Shown here one piece after another: positions 57,880-64,000 of a DNA stretch of 64,000 nucleotides. The first letter of the stretch is position 1, and each line of letters starts with the position of its first letter. The stretch lies in NCBI GenBank assembly GCA_024752435.1, contig CP103025.1:930001-994000 (forward strand), read 5' to 3'. Source of the stretch: Allantophomopsis cytisporea (lineage: Eukaryota > Ascomycota > Leotiomycetes > Phacidiales > Phacidiaceae). The position numbers and the translations under genes are program-made. The notes under the pieces are model-generated. The model was not told where the DNA came from and did no database searches. It saw only the letters and a list, made by a program, of their open reading frames with translations.

Positions 57880-59394
57880 ATGCCTCCATTGTCAGTTCCA
57901 ACCACCGCAGCCTTACCTCCAACACAACGCATCTCCTCGGCCAATCCTCTCGTCCTCCGCATTCTATCAAAGCTATCAAGATCTTCTCTACTGTCTCTGG
58001 CTCTCGATTGGCTCGATGAGGAAAACCAATCACTATGTGCACCTTATTTAGTTGAAGACGTAGAGGAAGAAGAAGCTGAGGATCTAATGTATCCTGGGGT
58101 ACAGACTCTTGAAGAACTGCGAGAAATATATGAGGAACTACAGAGACGCAGGGGCGCAAAGAGAGAGGTTGTGGACCGCATCATTGAAGGGGATTGGCGA
58201 AATGGAGTCACCTTATTCCAGCTAGCAATGGCAGACTTGCAATATCTTTACGATCATCCGACATCCCAAAAGTGGACAGCGTTGAAGGTCGTTCGATTGG
58301 GCAATGAATCCGACTCAGAGTCACTGGAATCAAACAAACTCTCCAACATTCCAAGATTCCATCCCGCCACCTTCCTACAAAACCTGCAGCGCGAAGTACT
58401 TCCTGACGTAAAAGCACATTACAATCTCGACCGACCTGCAAATCTACCCCTCCTCCTTCTGCGGATTTATGTCCTAGAATCCCCTTACAATACCTCCCTT
58501 GCCCTCGAAGCGCCCTCTACACACAGCACCGACCACAACGCCTTCGACACCTCGAAAACAATATATGTCGCCTTTCCGGATGGCTCCCCACACATCTTCG
58601 TCTCCCTTGCCACAACAACCGGTATTGCCTCCGCTAGCGAAAATCGCAGTTTGCGCAAGTACCTGCTCGATGGGATCCCTAAGGCCTTTTCTCGGCCTCA
58701 TGAACGCTACACATTGCAGAGTACCAGTCTCTCAGCACGCAGTCTCGAAGCTTTGCTGGCGCGGAGGGGCGCGGAACGCACAAATTCTGCGGGGGGTGGA
58801 TGGGGCATGTATGCCGAGAAGAAGAGTGATACGCCGCTGGATTTGCTGCAGTTGCCGTCACCACCTGACTCAACAGATGAGATTGAGGATGAGGCTGGGT
58901 TGAGGACGAGGAGCGGACTGAAGCGTAAGATCGTGGAGCATGAATCGGTGGTCAAGCGGAGAAAGATGGTGGCTGCCGGGCGCTTTGGTACGTCGGCGAA
59001 AGCTGATGATGGCCTCGGTATCGAGCGGCTTGATATTCGCATCGAAGACCCCTTTCCTTCTATCCCCTCTGCAGCAGATACCGATTTTTCGGATGATGAG
59101 GCACCTGTCAGCGACAGGACGGCGCAGGTTGCACGCGCTGCAAAGAAGGGGAGACGAAGTACGTTACTTCTCGAGCTGGAGAAAGATGATGACGTTGAGG
59201 AGGATGGAGAGTGGAGGCCCGATATTAGAATTACGCTGCATGGTTCACACGTCTTTGCGGGGGTGAGGGAATTGGTGGAGGTGGGGGTTGTGGATGGGGT
59301 GAAGATGCCTGGATGGATGACAGGCGAAGAGGGCGTCAGTGTAGGAGTTGTGAGAGATGGGAGGATTAGAGGTTTCAAGGGGTCAGGCATATGA
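57880..59394 (+). CDS. CHL4: Kinetochore protein CHL4 (CENP-N family)
   Basis: Chl4 (Mis15/CENP-N) is an inner-kinetochore subunit of the constitutive centromere-associated network, where it partners Iml3/CENP-L. The single exon gives 504 residues, close to fungal homologues. The N-terminal part matches the family: LRILSKLSRSSLLSLALDWL, then a short acidic linker (EDVEEEEAEDLMYPGV), then ELREIYEELQRRRGAKREVV, DRIIEGDWRNGVTLFQLAM and ADLQYLYDHP. A later conserved stretch is RPANLPLLLLRIYVLESPYN and TKTIYVAFPDGSPHIFVS-like TIYVAFPDGSPHIFVSLATT. The region 310-440 is low-complexity and acidic/basic. No intron is needed. The start is set by the first ATG, just before the conserved helix. Confidence 0.92.
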   Translation: MPPLSVPTTAALPPTQRISSANPLVLRILSKLSRSSLLSLALDWLDEENQSLCAPYLVEDVEEEEAEDLMYPGVQTLEELREIYEELQRRRGAKREVVDRIIEGDWRNGVTLFQLAMADLQYLYDHPTSQKWTALKVVRLGNESDSESLESNKLSNIPRFHPATFLQNLQREVLPDVKAHYNLDRPANLPLLLLRIYVLESPYNTSLALEAPSTHSTDHNAFDTSKTIYVAFPDGSPHIFVSLATTTGIASASENRSLRKYLLDGIPKAFSRPHERYTLQSTSLSARSLEALLARRGAERTNSAGGGWGMYAEKKSDTPLDLLQLPSPPDSTDEIEDEAGLRTRSGLKRKIVEHESVVKRRKMVAAGRFGTSAKADDGLGIERLDIRIEDPFPSIPSAADTDFSDDEAPVSDRTAQVARAAKKGRRSTLLLELEKDDDVEEDGEWRPDIRITLHGSHVFAGVRELVEVGVVDGVKMPGWMTGEEGVSVGVVRDGRIRGFKGSGI

Positions 59395-60063
59395 AGAGTG
59401 TCGGTATGATGGAGTAAAATCGGGAAGGCGTTTTATGTTGTTGTTTTGATACCCTTGGCTGCGTACTGTGTTTTGAGTTGCTATCTAGTTGCCTTGACAT
59501 TAGTTGATTTTCATACAAATATGAATGCTTGACTTGACTTGCTAGATCGATTCAAACTCATTGTGAGAGTACATGGGATCCTGTATTGCGTTAAAAAGAT
59601 CCATCCGTTCACTTGATTAAAACCTGTAACTATATTCAGCCCAGTTTGCAAGTGTCGGAAATTTGTACTTATCCTTAACGTCGAAATGGTCATGAGAAGC
59701 TATTATCAAAATTTCGAGCAAAAGATTATACATATGTATATTAGCAACCTGAATGCCCTATATCACCAGGTAAGCCATGGAATCATTTGATAGAAAGAAT
59801 AAATAGTCTCCTTAAAATCTTTGGCCAACAACGGGCCATTGGGCGTACTATATCAAGAGTGTGTAAGAGGTTTCACGTGATCTATTCTGCTTAGCGCTAA
59901 CTACTATTATCTAAATACTTTAAAGTGAAACTATAATAGTAACTTTTATAATACACTTAGAATATATGAAGACACAAACAAGCATATAGTAATATAGATA
60001 CTTAAAACCAATTTTGAAGTCTAACTAGCGCCTTAGCAAACCATTTGTATTTCGAGACATTTA
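59395..60063. other. Convergent AT-rich gap after CHL4
   Basis: These 669 nt are strongly AT-rich, especially 59890-60020, with TA-rich patterns like those seen after repeat-induced mutation. No gene is seen. Confidence 0.45.
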
Positions 60064-61941
60064 TCAAGTAGCTATATCACCTTCTAATGCAAAGTCCCCT
60101 AAGCTAGTAATCGCCTGCATCCCACCTTTAATACTATAGGCTTCTACATCTTGACCGCGCATAATTGCTGTGGCAAGACGTGATGTTTCGCCATTATAGC
60201 AGACCAGAATGACGGAACCATGCTTCTCATCCAAAACACGACGGAATTCGCCCACAGTGCACTTCGCCCTCAGATCCTTCCACTGGTCTTCAAGAGTTTT
60301 GACATCGTCGAACGGACTTGCACTCGTCGCCGTCAAACTGGCTAGAGGTGTGCTGGCAGAACCTGGAATGTGCCTGTCATCGAAGTCTTGACTTGAATGT
60401 AGGTAGAGTACTAAGATTTTTGATGGATAAGGAGAATGAAGAACGTCATCGTCAGTATGTTTGCTCCGAGGGGGCTTATCGTTGTCTTGCTTATACGCCC
60501 CATTGAGCTTCGTTTTTGCATCATGTATGTTGAGTTCCCATCCCGTATCGTATTCGTCAATGTCAACATTTAAAAGATTCTTATAAGATGTCAGCTTTTA
60601 TAATAAGTCACTATGAGAGGGGTTCTAGATCTGATTTAGAACGGGTGGGAAGTCTTCCTCCCCTAATCTCGTGAACTAGGCATCCAGATGCTGGTAGGGG
60701 AGATCGCAGCAGACGAACACACAAGAAATTTCCCCCATTTCAGGCTCTGCGTATTCATGTAACGCCCCCGCATCCTTGGACTTTTTCAAGAATTCATAGA
60801 GTCCTTTCAGTATCATTCCCGATGAAGGCCCACAAATCAGACCCTCTCGCGAAAGCGACATCGAACATCGGTACGCATCTATAAAGTCAACTATCTCAAT
60901 AGCATCCACTGTTTGTTTCCATGGGAAGCTGCATCCCTCAACTAGCGGTAGAGTTCTTGGTCCTGGAATTATATCACCAACTGGAAAACACACCCTTTGT
61001 TGTCAATACTGTTTGTTGCAAATTATGGTCTATACTGGAGCTGAAACTTACCCCAAGACCGTCACTGAAGGTTTTTGCGACTTTAAATAAACACCTGTCC
61101 CAGTCATACACCCTGCCGATTGAATAGATCTGCTCCATGACAATGCCAGCACAGCGAAAGAATACTGACCGGCAGACCCCATTGCCATTGCGAAAAGGTT
61201 GGCCTCTGGAAGCTGTTTAAAGATTTGTGGGCCAGTCCAACGTACGTGCGCAGCCCAATTCTTCAATTTTTCAATGAGTTGCGCTGGTCAAAGGGCGGCT
61301 GTACAGAGATACTCACATCGTCGTTGTCAAACTGACCCGGATTGATGAAGTGCCCTTCCCCTTCCGCCAACCTGTGTGCTTTCTGGACTGTATCTCTTGG
61401 ATCCGGAATTGCAGGCTGGCTCAGTCCTCCGTAGAGTTCACTAAGCTAATCAGTACAATTTTATATACTTGAACTTAAGGATCGAATCCAGCCTCAAAAA
61501 GCTTGCACATACATGTTAACACCAAAGAACCGCAATTGTCTGATACGATTCAATCCAACCTTATTGCTTACAAAGGCGCGGATGTTTTCATTATTGTGAA
61601 GAACACGTGCGATCATGCCCAGTGATGTGACAATTGAACCCGAGCTCTATTCAATAATGGTATCGTCAGAAGTTGGAGGGTTATTGAGAAGCATATTTGG
61701 TGCTTTGAGGTAGTTAGTGTCAGGATGCACAGCGAATCTACTTCGGGGACATACCTGGCAGGGATTTGATGTTTTGCGCAGGCAGAGCTGTAGTCATTTT
61801 GGCGCAAACATTGTCACCTCTGAAAGGATTCAATTTGTCGGGTAGTTCTACTAACGGCAAGGGTGGTTGAACGTCCGGGTCAAAATAATCAGCCATTGAG
61901 TTTGACCCTTTATAAACGTTGAGGTAATTTGGGCGTGACAT
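60064..61941 (-). pseudogene. PLP-dependent cysteine-synthase-like/rhodanese fusion, broken
   Basis: A gene for a fold-type II PLP enzyme fused to a C-terminal rhodanese domain, a fungal architecture I know from annotation as cysteine-synthase-like. The start MSRPNYLNVYKGSNSMADYF and then LPAQNIKSLP (with a likely PLP Lys) are recognisable. The PLP part continues through SSGSIVTSLGMIARVLHNNE, GPQIFKQLPEANLFAMAMGS, SREGLICGPSSGMILKGLYE and SCVFVCCDLPYQHLD. The rhodanese part includes LYLHSSQDFDDRHIPGSAST and VCYNGETSR with an intact Cys. Defects: an in-frame TAG (61649-61647) just before SSGS where Tyr is expected, another TAG directly after HLDA (stop at 60676) where the domain should continue, and no GT donor after DFPPVLNQ. 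RIY is also missing after DNV. A working full product is unlikely. Splice sites elsewhere remain good, so decay may be recent. Confidence 0.8.
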
Positions 61942-64000
61942 GACTCAGGTTTTGGTAATGGAGATATATGATATTGATATCCACGAGGAAAGTCGATGGT
62001 TAAGCTATTAGCAAGTATCAAGGTTTATGCAAATACATAAAAAGACTACATTATTTTTATTTGAAAAAAGGGGTTATCGAGTTTGTTTAAGGGTTAACTT
62101 AAGGGTTAACCAACTATAAATCTATCCAATTAAACGGCTGTCTGACTCAGAAATTTCCTTACAAAACTAATATGATCCTAATACTAGTAGACTAGCAAAA
62201 TAGTAGTATGACTAATAAAGAATCAAACTTAAAGACTATCCGACTGAAGACTATTCAAACAGCAGAGTATCTGAGTAAGTAATAATCTAATTCAGTGGGT
62301 AATCGAAGAGCTTGACTATTTTTCTGGCGCGAAGACTCCTGCCACCAGATATCACAAATCCAAGTTTTGGAGATCTTGTTGACCTCGCTCTCCTTCGAGT
62401 ATGTAACGTGGCCTCGTCCCTGGAACATCCTCCTGCCAGACTATTCCCAACAGCCGAGACGGTGCTTGGGAAGTATTTTACCTACAAGGACTGGCTCACT
62501 CATGGAAACCTGGAGACCGAGCTGGGAAGACTGAGCTACATGCTCGCGAAAATGTCTGAGCGAGGCATACCAACTGCATAAATTGCCACTGTCCGCTTGA
62601 TTTTGTCATCTCCTCAAGTTTTGATCTCCTGGAAACGAATCCTTCAGCAGCGGAAGAAGCAAGTGCTTGAATTGATGCACGGGATCATATATCAAATGCA
62701 AAAGCAAGAGCGGCGGATATCTTATGCGACCAAAAGTCAGGGTTCTATACTATTCCAGTGGGCTGTAAGACAGGCACTGCGGCCTCTGGCTACGTGATTC
62801 AACTCTAGGGAAGATCATTGTCGGATTGTCGTTCAAGCAGCCAATGGCCAATTCGACCACGTACAAGAGTTCTTGCAGATTACGAGTTTAACATAAATAT
62901 CGAGGCATGATCTAATTGTTTGATACCGTGACTATTGAGGTCAAAAACTTGCTTATGAAATGCTTCACGGGGATATTTTATACTAAGATTTGTCAAGATA
63001 ACAGGTTAAGATGTGCACAAGTCAGATTTGACCCAACTTCCATGATTTACACGTCTCTAATTGCTCAGAAGCTCGAAAAGGCTTCATTTTCAGCCACACT
63101 GAGCGTGACTATTATATAACATGTACAACGTGCATAATGCGATCCTGTTACACTTGAAGAGATATGCTTCAACTGGAAGATATTTTTGCGTTAGGAACAA
63201 AGGCAATAATTGATATCGCAATAAGTAAAGTAACTAGGTGTTAGTCTTGATACCGCCACAGGTAGTTAGCCGTTCACATGGTTGTTCTGTCAACTTATCG
63301 GCCAGGTCGGCCCCTTGGGCGACTTCGACCCAGACTCTGACAGCCTCGTAGCATTATTTTTACTTGACTCATGCTGCTATCAGAGATTTATAACGTCGTA
63401 AGCACTACTTTTTGTTTGAAAATCAGTACCAATTTACGGTAAATAATAGAGCCGAATAACGTGTATGATGGCATATCAGATAGTTTCGATTGAGTGTCGT
63501 TATAAGTGCTTTATAAATCTTCAAGAGCCAAAGCTTCACATCTATATTTATCTATGTGCTAAGAGATTCAGCCGCGTTCACACACCGGTTTCCTATCAAG
63601 CCTGGGGGCGCCAGCGATCAGTCAATAGATGACGGTCAGTGCTGACTGGTTGGATGTAAAGATTACTTGATTTGCACTCCTACTAGTGCAAACTAGGATC
63701 CTAGAGAATTTTATCGGGGTAGCAGGGAGTTTGGGAAAGTACTAAACCGAAACAAACCATTGGTGCATAAGCTAGCAGCTGTAGTCAAGATGAGGTAGGT
63801 AAGGTAGTAGAACAACTTGCTTGCTTCTTCTTTTATATAGAGGTGACTAAAATCGTAGTGGTGTTAGGCGCCCCTACGCCCTATACACTATTATCTGAGA
63901 CATCTCCCTATTTTCTTATTTTCTTATTTTCCTTCTAAAAGCATACTACTTGTTAAGGATGAGCGGAAAAGTCACGTCCCAGCACCGTCCCCGGCTTAGA
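61942..64000. other. AT-rich window end with undefined remnants
   Basis: About 2 kb. The frame at 62312-62581 (89 codons, ending SERGIPTA) has protein-like phrases (LFPTAETVLGKYFTYKDWLT) and could be a fragment of a larger lost gene, but I recognise no family. The rest is AT-rich, with a TTTTCTTA repeat at 63909-63932 and a GAGGTAGGTAAGGTAG motif at 63792. No intact gene is supported up to the window edge. Confidence 0.45.

Noticed and set aside
25421..61941. Stop-codon reassignment or TAG readthrough, since four TAGs interrupt two genes
   Set aside because: Intact genes in the window end with TAG (for example MIC12 and RPS23), and the CMD locus also has frameshifts and a lost start, so decay explains it better.

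Overview
The window is nuclear DNA of a filamentous ascomycete (Pezizomycotina). The genes are small, with short introns of about 45-135 nt (GT..AG, CTAAC/CTAAG-like branch sites), intergenic gaps of 0.3-5 kb, and orthologues of fungal housekeeping proteins (MIC12, KSH1, BUD32, BMT6-like, CHL4/CENP-N, CYS-3/METR). A secreted Egh16-like protein and a CCA-preferring codon bias in highly expressed genes suggest a plant-associated Leotiomycete (Helotiales). That placement is an impression, not proven here.

Layout. 0.2-5 kb: mitochondrial genes (ribosomal bL17m, MICOS subunit MIC12, ubiquinone prenyltransferase COQ2), with a possible Pol III transcript between MIC12 and COQ2. 6-10.3 kb: a 1408-residue JmjC protein with two cysteine-rich zinc modules. 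10.8-24.7 kb: a dense housekeeping block with uS12/RPS23, a coiled-coil orphan, KSH1 (a four-exon gene rebuilt here from pieces too short for ordinary ORF calling), TAF13, a one-helix membrane protein, BUD32, a BMT6-like rRNA methyltransferase, a SAC-hSac2 phosphoinositide phosphatase, SNU13 and VMA3. 25.4-29.5 kb: a looser segment with a carboxymuconolactone-decarboxylase-family pseudogene, a small orphan gene and a Yap-type bZIP factor. 32-38 kb: transketolase, a small orphan and a golgin-like coiled-coil protein. 38-43.1 kb: a 5.2-kb gene-free stretch rich in short repeats and palindromes. 43.1-52.1 kb: hexose transporter, two short-chain dehydrogenases and the secreted Egh16-like protein. 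53.9-59.4 kb: the sulfur regulator CYS-3/METR, split by an intron of about 1 kb, then the kinetochore gene CHL4. 60-64 kb: an AT-rich end with a broken PLP-enzyme/rhodanese gene and undefined remnants.

The genes do not form one pathway. They are mostly independent housekeeping units in divergent or convergent pairs. I found no biosynthetic cluster, CRISPR array, intact transposon or clearly new multi-gene system. The most interesting points are the long CYS-3 intron with an open in-frame path to internal starts, the two pseudogenes, the KSH1 structure with only ATG in its first coding exon, and the candidate structured RNA near 2.9 kb.
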